Positions 22,228 to 30,139 of a stretch of 64,000 bases of DNA are shown here, in pieces; the stretch's first letter is position 1, and the number at the start of each line of letters is the position of its first letter. The notes beneath the pieces were generated by a model. That model did not search any database, was not told where the DNA came from, and saw only the letters and a program-made list of their open reading frames with translations. The stretch is taken from the IMG/VR virus record IMGVR_UViG_3300022699_000302, positions 62,001 to 126,000 of that record. One strand, given 5' to 3'. The stretch is from a virus. The position numbers and the translations under genes are program-made.

Positions 22228-23613
22228 TCATCTCCAGTTCCTTGCCTCCTGTGCTTCGAGATCCCACTTGCGATTCAATGCGACTTGGATACAGATCTCT
22301 TGAAAGCTGGCCGGCGTGATTTCTTGGTGGCGTTGGGCTAATTCCTTAATCTCGTCGGAATGGCCGAGGTCTCCTATGATCCGTTCAGCCATAGTCAGAC
22401 GTCCTTCATATCCAAGATTTCCGAGCTCGACTACGCGGTCGACACGTCCAGGCCGTGAACCAACTTCATCGGTGGAACCTCCGCCCAGAGCCGGATCCAA
22501 AACATCGAGGCGATTAGTAGTGATGAACAAAAGAGTGCCGTCGGTTCGGTCGACACCATCGATCAGGTTGAGGAGGCAGTCGAAAGTCACACCCTGAACG
22601 TCGTTCGGAGCTGCGATGTTCTTCCGACCTTCGAACACACCATCGATGTCCTCAATAAGGATGATGCGCCGGCGGTAGAGCTGGCATCTTAAGCTCCATG
22701 CCTTGCTCAGATACTGGTTGTCCATTGATGCCAAATCGAAGATATAGATTGGGAGGTCGAAGTTCTGACCGACAGCTCGTACAAAACTGGACTTGCCGGT
22801 ACCCGGTTTTCCGTGAAAGACGTAACCACGCCTCCAAGGGATGCTGCGCTCCTGGTACCATTCGCGATGATCCAGCCAGAATTGAATTTCTTGCAGGATA
22901 CGCTTTTGATCGGATCCCAGAATCAGAGATTTGAAGGCGTCAGATCCTTGATTCTCGCCAATATCATCCCAGTCAAATCCTAATGCCAGATTGGATCTGA
23001 GACTCATATCGGCACCGCCTGAACCGCTTCTCGCTAGAGACGGAGACTCTCCTTCGGCGGAAGCATTCTCACCTTTACGTAGATTTCCGATGACGTATTC
23101 GACGAAGAAGTCTGTCGACTCTGCCTCTTCCCTTTTCTTGCGCTCTTCTCGTTGCTTATTCAGTATCCTCAAACCTTGATTGATGAAGTGATAGTAGGGG
23201 AAGCTCCATCGGACAAAGCGGACCATCGTGGGATGTGAGATTCTCTGGCCTTCCTTTGGTTCCTCTTTTGATGGCTCAAACCAGACCGGACGAAAATTGA
23301 CCCAGAAGATGTTGGAGTGCTTGTTCAAGTTTTCGAAAGCGACATGCTGCCAATCACCTTTAGACTTGAGGAAAGCAAGGAAGGCAGTGAATGAGCGAAT
23401 ACCTAGCTTTCGGCGGCGTCCTCGGGATCCGAGATATTTCTGGATCGCCATGCTGAGCTCGTGATCATTGATTTGCTGGGGGACGACGATGAAAGAGAAC
23501 ATCTTGATCAGGAACTGACGACTCTTGTTCCATGCAGTGGCGGCATAACCAAGAACGAGAATTCCGGTTGCCCCAATGGCAGCCTCGAGACCGCCGATAG
23601 CAGGTAGTTCCAC
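22228..23613 (-). CDS. BCS1-like AAA+ ATPase with N-terminal membrane anchor (461 aa)
   Basis: The GTG start has AAGGAGTAACT upstream. An N-terminal TM helix (IGATGILVLGYAATAW) is followed by a BCS1-type N domain and an AAA+ core: Walker A GKPGTGKSS, Walker B RRIILIEDID, sensor FITTNRLDVLDPAL and arginine finger RPGRVDR. Mitochondrial BCS1 extracts folded protein across a membrane; bacterial and phage relatives are mostly uncharacterised. It is flanked by the WW-motif family genes. Confidence 0.85.
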   Translation of the reverse strand: MELPAIGGLEAAIGATGILVLGYAATAWNKSRQFLIKMFSFIVVPQQINDHELSMAIQKYLGSRGRRRKLGIRSFTAFLAFLKSKGDWQHVAFENLNKHSNIFWVNFRPVWFEPSKEEPKEGQRISHPTMVRFVRWSFPYYHFINQGLRILNKQREERKKREEAESTDFFVEYVIGNLRKGENASAEGESPSLARSGSGGADMSLRSNLALGFDWDDIGENQGSDAFKSLILGSDQKRILQEIQFWLDHREWYQERSIPWRRGYVFHGKPGTGKSSFVRAVGQNFDLPIYIFDLASMDNQYLSKAWSLRCQLYRRRIILIEDIDGVFEGRKNIAAPNDVQGVTFDCLLNLIDGVDRTDGTLLFITTNRLDVLDPALGGGSTDEVGSRPGRVDRVVELGNLGYEGRLTMAERIIGDLGHSDEIKELAQRHQEITPASFQEICIQVALNRKWDLEAQEARNWR

Positions 23614-23615
23614 AG

Positions 23616-24056
23616 TTACTCCTTGTATGTCAGTTGTAGTTCAGAAAAACATGGGTGATTCCACCAATCTTGAGGCTGGTGACATCGGTAAAACGGATTA
23701 GCCCATATGAGGCGAGGAGAATAAGCGTAGGGAGGATTTAGAGCAAAAAGGTGGGGGATGTTTACCCCTGTCATGGTGTAAGTGGTTTCTGGCGAGAATA
23801 TGTCGTGTGCGTCGGATAGCCTTCGAGCATCTCCGGAAGCGCCAGATCCCCAAATGAAAAGAGGGGTCTTTGAGAGAATCAAAGCGTTTCCGTGGAAGGC
23901 TGTATAGATGAAGTTTAGGTCTATCCCGCCTCTCGCGGCCTTGAGCTTTGCTAGCGTAATAAGCTCCTCCAGGCAAGTCACCTTTCTCCACTTGTTCTCT
24001 TCTAGGATGTCTATCTTTAGCTTGGAAAACGCTACGGGTTCAGGTACAAAAGGCAT
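23616..24056 (-). CDS. WW-motif family protein (146 aa)
   Basis: C-terminus RLIWANPFYR then PQDWWNHPCFSELQL, matching the three relatives nearby. The centre (LNFIYTAFHGNALILSK) lines up with FLFAYTCYSSTRIYLSK of the 24391-24810 product. No strong RBS is seen before the ATG. Sits just upstream of the AAA+ gene in the same operon. Confidence 0.6.
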   Translation of the reverse strand: MPFVPEPVAFSKLKIDILEENKWRKVTCLEELITLAKLKAARGGIDLNFIYTAFHGNALILSKTPLFIWGSGASGDARRLSDAHDIFSPETTYTMTGVNIPHLFALNPPYAYSPRLIWANPFYRCHQPQDWWNHPCFSELQLTYKE

Positions 24057-24085
24057 GGTCGTCGATCTTTCTGTAGTAGGAAAGG

Positions 24086-24472
24086 TTACCCCCTCACTTC
24101 CCTGTGAATTGAAGACAGAAGGGTCAAGGCGTACCCTATTTGTTTTTTCGAGCCGTTGTTCTTTTGATGATCTGAGATGCCGCGTGAGGCTTCGCCCAGG
24201 ATGTCCCCGATCTCTTGGAGACGGCCGGGGAGATCCTTGAGAAGAGACCAGTACTCACCGGCTTCTTTTTTACGTTCGTCGTGGTATGTGATCATGTTGT
24301 GGTAGAGTTGGCGGTACTCATCTCGCTCGGCTACCAAGCGAGTGATCTCGTTGGACATTTCCTGTAGGGCGACCCGCATATTAGGTCGATTTAGGATGGG
24401 GTCTTCATCATCTTCAGGTCGGTCAGTAGGCGGGCTTCCCACCACTTTCTCCTTGATCTCGGGTGAATCCAT
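24086..24472 (-). CDS. Unknown coiled-coil protein (128 aa)
   Basis: The ATG at 24472 has CGGAGATCAT upstream, but it lies 82 bases inside the preceding gene. The acidic, Pro-rich N-terminus is followed by a long helix (VALQEMSNEITRLVAERDEY). A shorter start at 24379 has no RBS. Function unknown. Confidence 0.55.
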   Translation of the reverse strand: MDSPEIKEKVVGSPPTDRPEDDEDPILNRPNMRVALQEMSNEITRLVAERDEYRQLYHNMITYHDERKKEAGEYWSLLKDLPGRLQEIGDILGEASRGISDHQKNNGSKKQIGYALTLLSSIHREVRG

Positions 24473-24810
24473 ATGATCTCCGGTACTTTGGGTCTGTGAA
24501 ATCTCTGTACATCAATCTTGGCCTCAAGGACTTTAACCAGCATTTCAGCGGAGTCCTCTCTGAAGAGTTTCCCGGTCTCATCGCGGTAAACTCCAAGACA
24601 TTGCCTGGGCCCAAGCAAAGGCTCGAACTTCGAGAGATAGATTCTAGTGCTCGAGTAACAGGTGTAAGCAAACAAAAAGTCGGGGTAGGTCCGGCGGATA
24701 AACTCAGCAGTGAGAGGAGTACCGCCGGGGGTTATAAGACCTAACTTGTCGAGTGAATCGCTTATCCGCAGAGGCTTAGTCTTTCCAGGATCTATCAGTC
24801 TAGGTGCCAC
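24391..24810 (-). CDS. WW-motif family protein (139 aa)
   Basis: C-terminus PEIIWIHPRSRRKWWEARLL then DLKMMK; centre FLFAYTCYSSTRIYLSKFEP. It aligns best with 24800-25165 at the end and with 23616-24056 in the middle. Overlaps both neighbours. Function unknown. Confidence 0.6.
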   Translation of the reverse strand: MAPRLIDPGKTKPLRISDSLDKLGLITPGGTPLTAEFIRRTYPDFLFAYTCYSSTRIYLSKFEPLLGPRQCLGVYRDETGKLFREDSAEMLVKVLEAKIDVQRFHRPKVPEIIWIHPRSRRKWWEARLLTDLKMMKTPS

Positions 24811-25165
24811 TATCGAACCTCCTTCTCGCCATCGTCATTTCCCCTAGAGTCGGCGTCTCCCACCATTTACGAGGTGTGCGGACCCAAAGAATGACAGGCT
24901 CAGGGATCGCCTTCATATTGAGGGGAAGACGAACAATGCATCGATCCGAGGAGGGAGTCGGATCCTTACATGGTTTTCCTAAGGCATCACGGCCAGCAAA
25001 GATTCTGCCTTCTTCCCGGAGTGGTTGATGTACCGCCCAGAACAGTGCCCGACCTCCGTACCCGGAATAGACGTAATTAGCTTTATCAGGAATATCATCC
25101 TGAATGAGTTCCCACTCTCTCGACGAAAACCAGAGCAGGGGGTCGTTGTGCGGTAAGTTTCTCAT
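24800..25165 (-). CDS. WW-motif family protein (121 aa)
   Basis: C-terminus EPVILWVRTPRKWWETPTLG then EMTMAR; the N-terminus SSREWELIQDDIPDKANYVY also recalls the RGWQIL proteins, so the two families might share an ancestor. GGAGAATC precedes the ATG. Function unknown. Confidence 0.6.
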   Translation of the reverse strand: MRNLPHNDPLLWFSSREWELIQDDIPDKANYVYSGYGGRALFWAVHQPLREEGRIFAGRDALGKPCKDPTPSSDRCIVRLPLNMKAIPEPVILWVRTPRKWWETPTLGEMTMARRRFDSGT

Positions 25166-25175
25166 GATTCTCCAA

Positions 25176-25208
25176 GAAAAAGAAAAGGGCCCCTCCGGGG
25201 GCCCTTTG
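25176..25208 (-). terminator. Rho-independent terminator
   Basis: Perfect stem AAAGGGCCCC-CGGA-GGGGCCCTTT followed by TCTTTTTCTT on the minus strand. Confidence 0.85.
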
Positions 25209-25209
25209 G

Positions 25210-25845
25210 TTATGCTTGGTTGTCGTTTTTCAGGCCGAGATCCCGAAGCCGCTTACGGTTGAGCTGAATCTTTCGTTCTCGAACTTCGATGAAACTCTGT
25301 TCGTAAACTGGATCCCAAGCCTTCTGCTTCACAATGACAGTTTCGTACCAGAAGCCGTTGACCTTCTTGTAGGTCCGGCCACCCAGTTTGAACTCGTTGC
25401 GTCGTTTGGCGTCGCGGTGCCGACGAATCCGCTGGCGACGCCACTTGCTGTGAGTGTTGTGATCGCAACGGAGAATCCCGTCACTGTCTACATACAAGTC
25501 TTTCCACCGCCAGGGCCTGTCGTGAAGTTCTCCCGTCGTGTCAACGGCACTGAGGATGTGTTCGCGGAGATGCCAGCCATCCACGGACCGGGCATCAGCG
25601 TGTTCACAGATCTCGGACCAAACATCATTCCAGGGTCGGCCGACATTCTTGTACAGAAAACCGTACATCGGTGCCAGCCGATCATTGAAGGACTTTGTTC
25701 GACGAGTCCTCATGGGCTCGCGTGCGGGAAGGTCCTCCATATCCTCACACTTCGTGTTGATGCGGAATGTTGCGCGTCTCTTGAGGCCCCACTCGTCGTA
25801 ACGGCGGGTGCATTCAATGATAACGCGTTTCATGTCCTTTCGCAT
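25210..25845 (-). CDS. Conserved hypothetical basic protein (211 aa)
   Basis: Reads MKRVIIECTRRYDEWG, then LAPMYGFLYKNVGRPWNDVW, SEICEHADARSVDGWHLREH and a His/Arg-rich C-terminal part (KWRRQRIRRHRDAKRRNEF). I recognise the GRPWNDVWSEIC-type core as a widespread family of unknown function in bacteria and phages. Its basicity suggests nucleic-acid contact. AAAGGAG lies upstream of the ATG. Confidence 0.65.
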   Translation of the reverse strand: MRKDMKRVIIECTRRYDEWGLKRRATFRINTKCEDMEDLPAREPMRTRRTKSFNDRLAPMYGFLYKNVGRPWNDVWSEICEHADARSVDGWHLREHILSAVDTTGELHDRPWRWKDLYVDSDGILRCDHNTHSKWRRQRIRRHRDAKRRNEFKLGGRTYKKVNGFWYETVIVKQKAWDPVYEQSFIEVRERKIQLNRKRLRDLGLKNDNQA

Positions 25846-25847
25846 GA

Positions 25848-25982
25848 CACAACTCCTTTAGACCATCTAAATAGGTCTCATGTCGGGCCTCCTTCCTTAG
25901 TGACTGGAGAACCGGCAGGACGCACTCTGCCGGTCCCCATCGTCGTTGCTTCTCTTAGTTGCCGCTCACAGGTGCGTCAGCG
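25848..25982 (-). other. Leader with a hairpin and mini-ORFs
   Basis: Holds a stem ACCGGCAG/CTGCCGGT (25911-25934) and a strong RBS (AAGGAGGCCCGAC) followed by a four-codon frame MRPI-stop, before the real RBS of the next gene. No larger gene is seen. A translational leader is possible. Confidence 0.4.
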
Positions 25983-26540
25983 CTAACATCCTGCTCGAAC
26001 ACTCGATACTGCCTCCATCAGGAACTTCAGGGTGTCAATAGGATCCCTGGGCTCAGGTTCCCATGGTAAGAACTGATTCTCTTCTCGCGACCAGTGATAT
26101 CTCTTCATCTGGTCTTTGTTGATTTCTTCCGGAATATCGTCCTCGTTGCTGAAGATCATCAATTTGCCGTCGAAAGTCCTGAGTACCCAAAGCCAGGCCG
26201 AAGGAACGTAGGTCCAGTACCCCTTGAGAACGAGAGCCCACTCCTTCATCTCGAGGAAGCAGTAGTACCACCACTTGAACCAGCACTTGATGTGCTTGGG
26301 CTTAGCAACAAATGCGGCGATCAGATGGATCATCCTCGGAACGCGAGGGTATTGCATGCGCTCGCTCAACAAATGGATGCTGGGAGCGCACATCAACCCA
26401 AAGCCGGCCCGGTGTTCATTGTCACGACCGTAGAGCTCAACACCCTCTTTGTTTCGATGGAAGTACATCCCCAGAGGGTAAGGATGTTCGCTGTCATCCC
26501 ATTCGATAACCAGGGCCTTATCTATCGATCCGCTATCCAT
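25983..26540 (-). CDS. Unknown Trp-rich protein (185 aa)
   Basis: The start MDSGSIDKALVIEW follows AAAGGACAAACG. The middle is very aromatic (IKCWFKWWYYCFLEMKEW) and could be membrane-associated. The C-terminal part has EPEPRDPIDTLKFLMEAV. An in-frame upstream extension of 45 codons has no RBS and poor composition. Unknown. Confidence 0.55.
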   Translation of the reverse strand: MDSGSIDKALVIEWDDSEHPYPLGMYFHRNKEGVELYGRDNEHRAGFGLMCAPSIHLLSERMQYPRVPRMIHLIAAFVAKPKHIKCWFKWWYYCFLEMKEWALVLKGYWTYVPSAWLWVLRTFDGKLMIFSNEDDIPEEINKDQMKRYHWSREENQFLPWEPEPRDPIDTLKFLMEAVSSVRAGC

Positions 26541-26731
26541 CGTTTGTCCTTTGAGTGAGTGAGTAGAAAGCAAAGACAGGCAACGACGGCGGGCCCCTAC
26601 AGCGAAAGGAGAGGAGCAGGGGCCCCCGCCGCCTGTACACGCCCGGTCACTCCGGACGTAACACTGTCCCATCTCTACGCTCACCAAGATTAATGATAAG
26701 CCGGCCGAGTAACGACTCTAGAGAAGGGGCA
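26541..26731 (-). other. Structured 5' leader, about 190 nt
   Basis: Between the promoter box and the ATG at 26540. It holds a GC-rich hairpin with arms GGCGGGGGCCCCT and AGGGGCCCGCC plus three short start-stop frames. No terminator U-tract is seen. It could control translation of the gene that follows. Confidence 0.4.
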
Positions 26732-26747
26732 TCATGGTCTTAGGCCA
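26732..26747 (-). promoter_or_regulatory. GGCCTAAGA promoter box, with CCATGATG after it
   Basis: Core at 26738-26746, directly after the GlnRS terminator, heading the long leader of the 25983-26540 gene. Confidence 0.6.
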
Positions 26748-26750
26748 AAA

Positions 26751-26782
26751 AGAAAGGGCTCCTTAGGAGGAGCCCTTCTTTT
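26751..26782 (-). terminator. Terminator of the GlnRS transcript
   Basis: Stem AAGGGCTCC...GGAGCCCTT containing the last codons and stop of the gene, followed by TCTTTTTGG on the minus strand. Confidence 0.75.
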
Positions 26783-28364
26783 GTTTCTTCTTCCACGGAT
26801 CTTTCAGTGGCACAACTTCGACTAAGTCGATACGGGTACCTACGATACAGACTTTGTAGTATCCTTTTCGCATGAGCTGCACGATCTGCCCGTGTTGGAG
26901 GTCAAGAGGCTCCATAAAGGCTATTGGGAGCTCTTTCATGCTGTCCTCATTGAACTCTCCGTTTTCGTCGAACAGGGGACCCAACTGGTAGATGTTGACC
27001 GGTCGAGCTCCTACGGAGACCCAATGGATCGTGCCTTTGACTTTTTCTTCCGGAAGGAGCTCACACTCGATACCGGTTAGATCCTCGTCCACCTGGAACG
27101 GTCCTACGTGCTTCAGGATACCGGCACCCTTGATCCGGACCTTACCTCCAGGCTTCAACCGTTTGAACTTCGGTGGCGGGTCCCCGGAGAAGTCATCCTT
27201 CTCGATCATGATGAAGTTGTCAACGAGAACCTTCCGAGTCCCGGCTTCGGGATCTTCGGGGTTGTTCTCGATCTCGACATACTCGCCGGCGGGCGATGAC
27301 AGATTGGAGATCCGAACCGATAACGGGTCGAAGACGCACATCACTCGCTGGGATGTCTTGTTGTAGCGGTCCCGGGCGATGTTCTCGAGCTTGTTCGGTG
27401 CGATCACCGAGTGGGTCTTGGACACCCCGATCTCTTCACAGAAGTCCTGGAGCATCTCGGGGGTATACCCCCGATTGCGGAGACCACGGAGAGTAGGCAT
27501 GCGGGGATCGTCCCATCCGTCGACCCTCTTGTCGTAGACCAGTTTACGGAGCTTGCGCTTTGAAAGCACCACTCCATCGACTTCGCATCTTGCGAATTCA
27601 CGCTGTTTTGGGAGGTAGTGGGTGTCGTAAACGGCATCATCGAATTCGGCGTGTTTGAGGAACCAGTTGTAGAGTTGGCGGTGCTCTTCGAATTCGAGAG
27701 TGCAGAGTGAGTGGGTGATCCTCTCGAGATAATCGACCAGAGGATGGCTGAAGTCGTAGCTGGGGTAGATGCAGTACTCAGCGCCGGTGCGGTGGTGAGG
27801 AGTGTAGATGATGCGGTACATCACAGGATCCCGCATCAGAGCACTGGGGTGCTTCCAGTCGATCTTGGCCCTGAGGGTGCACTCACCACCCTTGTAGATC
27901 CCCTTGAACATGTTGTCCCAACGGGCCAGGTTCTCAGAGATCGTGCGGTCGCGATAAGGGCTGGGCTTGAGCTCCTTGTTCGAGTCGCGGTAGTCGGCAG
28001 CATCTCGCGGCGAGAGATCACAGACATAAGCATCACCGCACTCCACCATCTTTCGAGCAACAGTTAGGAGATCCGGAAAGTAGTCCGAGGTGTAGGTGAC
28101 CTCGGGTTTGAATCGTAGTAGCCACGACAGATCTTCAATGATGGCCTTCTCATAGATCGGGGATTCGGTCAAAGGGTTGGTATCATCGAATCTGAGGTGG
28201 CATTTGCCCATGTACTGGGCGGCGATGCCGAAGTTGAGACACGCTGCTTTAGCATGCCCTAGATGCAGGTATCCGTTGGGTTCTGGCGGGAACCGAGTTC
28301 GCACCTCGGAGTACCGCCTTTCTTCGAGGTCCTTATCGATCTCGAGGGTGATGAAGTTCTTCAT
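26763..28364 (-). CDS. glnS: Glutaminyl-tRNA synthetase (533 aa)
   Basis: Class I aminoacyl-tRNA synthetase. It opens with FPPEPNGYLHLGHAKAACLN (HLGH at residues 34-37), has LRFDDTNP, SPYRDR, RAKIDW, RDPVMYRI, CIYPSYDFSHP, ITHSLCTLEF, and the second signature VVLSKRKL (about 267-272), then GWDDPRMPTLRGLRRG-like text and the two C-terminal barrels (KVKGTIHWVS). Close in length to the E. coli enzyme (554 aa). It should charge tRNA-Gln in the infected cell. No tRNA-Gln gene is in this window. AAAAGGAGAAAA precedes the ATG. Confidence 0.95.
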   Translation of the reverse strand: MKNFITLEIDKDLEERRYSEVRTRFPPEPNGYLHLGHAKAACLNFGIAAQYMGKCHLRFDDTNPLTESPIYEKAIIEDLSWLLRFKPEVTYTSDYFPDLLTVARKMVECGDAYVCDLSPRDAADYRDSNKELKPSPYRDRTISENLARWDNMFKGIYKGGECTLRAKIDWKHPSALMRDPVMYRIIYTPHHRTGAEYCIYPSYDFSHPLVDYLERITHSLCTLEFEEHRQLYNWFLKHAEFDDAVYDTHYLPKQREFARCEVDGVVLSKRKLRKLVYDKRVDGWDDPRMPTLRGLRNRGYTPEMLQDFCEEIGVSKTHSVIAPNKLENIARDRYNKTSQRVMCVFDPLSVRISNLSSPAGEYVEIENNPEDPEAGTRKVLVDNFIMIEKDDFSGDPPPKFKRLKPGGKVRIKGAGILKHVGPFQVDEDLTGIECELLPEEKVKGTIHWVSVGARPVNIYQLGPLFDENGEFNEDSMKELPIAFMEPLDLQHGQIVQLMRKGYYKVCIVGTRIDLVEVVPLKDPWKKKQKKGSS

Positions 28365-28587
28365 TTTTCTCCTTTTGCTGAAGTAACGAGGAGGGGATCC
28401 TTGCGCGTTGGGAATGTAAGACGCATCTCCCTCCGTACTGCAGGTCGTTTCTGATTATTTGGACTTGAAGAGCGGGCTTTGTCTTGCTTTTCACGTCTTC
28501 TTCGATAAACCTGAGTTCTACCTCCAGCGACTCGAGAGCATCTCTGATCATTTCCTCAACTATCTGCTCTACATCCATAGGATCCAT
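28333..28587 (-). CDS. Unknown small acidic protein (84 aa)
   Basis: The ATG has a perfect AAGGAGGACAAA in front. N-terminal acidic helix (VEQIVEEMIRDALESLEVEL), then KTKPALQVQIIRNDLQYGG and a Gln/Lys-rich tail. Its end overlaps the GlnRS start by 32 bases, so the two are probably coupled. Unknown. Confidence 0.6.
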   Translation of the reverse strand: MDPMDVEQIVEEMIRDALESLEVELRFIEEDVKSKTKPALQVQIIRNDLQYGGRCVLHSQRARIPSSLLQQKEKNEELHHPRDR

Positions 28588-28597
28588 TTTGTCCTCC

Positions 28598-28610
28598 TTG
28601 TCTTAGGCCG
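28598..28610 (-). promoter_or_regulatory. GGCCTAAGA promoter box, RBS three bases away
   Basis: Core at 28601-28609; AGGAGG follows after ACA-type spacing only, and the ATG at 28587 lies 14 bases downstream of the core. If the box is a -10-type element, the mRNA would begin almost at the RBS. It drives the small gene and GlnRS. Confidence 0.6.
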
Positions 28611-28619
28611 TGTTGAGAC

Positions 28620-28648
28620 TAAAAGAAGGGGCCCTGGGGCCCCGTTCT
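28620..28648 (-). terminator. Rho-independent terminator
   Basis: GGGGCC-CCAG-GGCCCC stem followed by TTCTTTTAG, ending the 28648-29136 gene. Confidence 0.8.
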
Positions 28649-29136
28649 TACTTCTTCAGACGGACGTGAATACGAGGCTGTCCGCCCCTGGTTACGACCC
28701 CGCCGCAGGCGCGGTATGCCCTCAGGGAGAGCTTGGAGGTAACACACGTCCCGAACTTGTTCATGATTGCCCGTCGACAGTCGGCGTGACTGTACGCGGG
28801 CTTCTCGCGCCGGAGTTTGGCGATGTGTTTCAGCTTCTTCATCGTCGCTTTCGATCGACCTTCCAGCCTCATCTCTTCGATAAAGCTAGCCCACCCCTCC
28901 TCATCGAAGGGCGGCTCATTGCCGGGCTCGAACAATTCCTTGGGTTCGTGCGACTTCTCTTCCTCGGGTTCGTGATCGATACCGGAAGACTCTGAGTCCA
29001 GATTCAGGCTGTCGAGAAGCGACCGTTTTTCGAGCTCGTCCCGCTCTTTGACCGCTTCCCGATATGCCTTGGCGGCACGCTGAAGATGTTCTCCGGCACG
29101 CCGCACCTTTTCATTTGCTTCGTTTAGCTTGCTCAA
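28648..29136 (-). CDS. Unknown protein, TTG start (162 aa)
   Basis: TTG at 29136 with AAAGGAGGTTAGC. N-terminal coiled-coil-like helix (NEANEKVRRAGEHLQRAAKA), an acidic middle (EPEEEKSHEPKELFEPGNEP) and a basic C-terminus (ADCRRAIMNKFG, GGQPRIHVRLKK). The bipolar charge suggests nucleic-acid or scaffold binding. Unknown. Confidence 0.6.
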   Translation of the reverse strand: MSKLNEANEKVRRAGEHLQRAAKAYREAVKERDELEKRSLLDSLNLDSESSGIDHEPEEEKSHEPKELFEPGNEPPFDEEGWASFIEEMRLEGRSKATMKKLKHIAKLRREKPAYSHADCRRAIMNKFGTCVTSKLSLRAYRACGGVVTRGGQPRIHVRLKK

Positions 29137-29164
29137 GCTAACCTCCTTTCGGTTTCAAAATCCT

Positions 29165-29180
29165 CTATATTCTTAGGCCA
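29165..29180 (-). promoter_or_regulatory. GGCCTAAGA promoter box, with ATATAGAGG after it
   Basis: Core at 29171-29179. The extension ATATAGAGG is close to the consensus. Upstream lies a terminator; downstream the TTG-start gene at 29136. Confidence 0.65.
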
Positions 29181-29191
29181 CATCTGAGATA

Positions 29192-29224
29192 AAAAGAAAA
29201 GACCGCTGGATCAGCGGTCCTCTC
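29192..29224 (-). terminator. Rho-independent terminator
   Basis: GACCGCTG-ATC-CAGCGGTC stem with TTTTCTTTTT after it on the minus strand. Confidence 0.85.
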
Positions 29225-29249
29225 TTCTCTGCTCTAGTAGCTGGTTATT

Positions 29250-30125
29250 CTACGGGTGGAAGACGTCTTCCTTCAACAACTCGTGCGCGTGCTCTTCGCG
29301 GAGCTTCTCGAGTTGGATGTAGTTATCGCACCCCAGCTTCTTCAGATATTTCAGCGTGACTTTCTGTTTGTCATGGGGTGACTGGGCTTTGTTGAGCTGC
29401 CGGCGGTAGCTCGCCTTGTTCCCTGCCCCCGTGAGACTTCGGTATACCAGAATCTGTTTTTCTGTCATGTCGTCCATACTGATTTCCTCGCCTTCCTCGT
29501 TTTCGTAAATATCGACAAACAAGCCGCCGGCAAAACCCAGAACCCACATCGGACAACTGTCCCGATATGTAACTTCATCAAAAAGAACAAGATCGGCAAA
29601 AACTTGCTCGATCCTGTCCCGGGTCCAATCCCTCGGCTTTTTGTCGGTGTTCCCTTTTCCCTCCAGGCACCACAACGATCCCGGCATAAGACGGACCGTC
29701 AGGGTCAACCAAACCACACAATCCTCGGCTAGAGACGGGTAGAGGACATTCTCTAGCCAGGTATGCAGCACGGGAGTGTATGCATTACATGTGTCGAGAT
29801 TGACAAAGTCAAAGCTCCGACCCCCTAGATCAGAAGGCCGAAGGGTCTCGAGTCGGTCGATGAAAAGTTCGTAGCTACCGGGGTAATTTCGGTAGTACTC
29901 ATCAATAGCTGTTGCGATCTCGATGTCGCGCTCGACCAACACGAAGTTGGTCTTGTCGTCGAAACAGCCGTTGATGAATCCTTGTTGGAGATCCAGCAGT
30001 TCTGCTCCCGGCAATAAGAGCACTTCCCTGAATGCCCCTGTGGGTGGAGCGGTATAGATACGATCTCGGACCAGGCCTTTTTGCGGTCGGTCCCTAGAGA
30101 ATGTATCTGGTATGATCTTTGGCAT
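29250..30125 (-). CDS. Possible SAM-dependent methyltransferase-like protein (291 aa)
   Basis: The first third has GAELLDLQQGFING, then FVLVERDIEIATAI and FDFVNLDTCNAYTP, which follow the strand-loop order of class I methyltransferases (nucleotide-binding loop, acidic end of strand 2, motif IV-like NLD). The canonical GxGxG is not clear, so cofactor binding is unproven. C-terminal helices are basic. GGGGAGCGT precedes the ATG. Confidence 0.5.
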   Translation of the reverse strand: MPKIIPDTFSRDRPQKGLVRDRIYTAPPTGAFREVLLLPGAELLDLQQGFINGCFDDKTNFVLVERDIEIATAIDEYYRNYPGSYELFIDRLETLRPSDLGGRSFDFVNLDTCNAYTPVLHTWLENVLYPSLAEDCVVWLTLTVRLMPGSLWCLEGKGNTDKKPRDWTRDRIEQVFADLVLFDEVTYRDSCPMWVLGFAGGLFVDIYENEEGEEISMDDMTEKQILVYRSLTGAGNKASYRRQLNKAQSPHDKQKVTLKYLKKLGCDNYIQLEKLREEHAHELLKEDVFHP

Positions 30126-30139
30126 ACGCTCCCCTTAGT

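Noticed and set aside
25848-25982. Riboswitch
   Set aside because: Only a simple hairpin and mini-ORFs are visible; no known aptamer core can be recognised.
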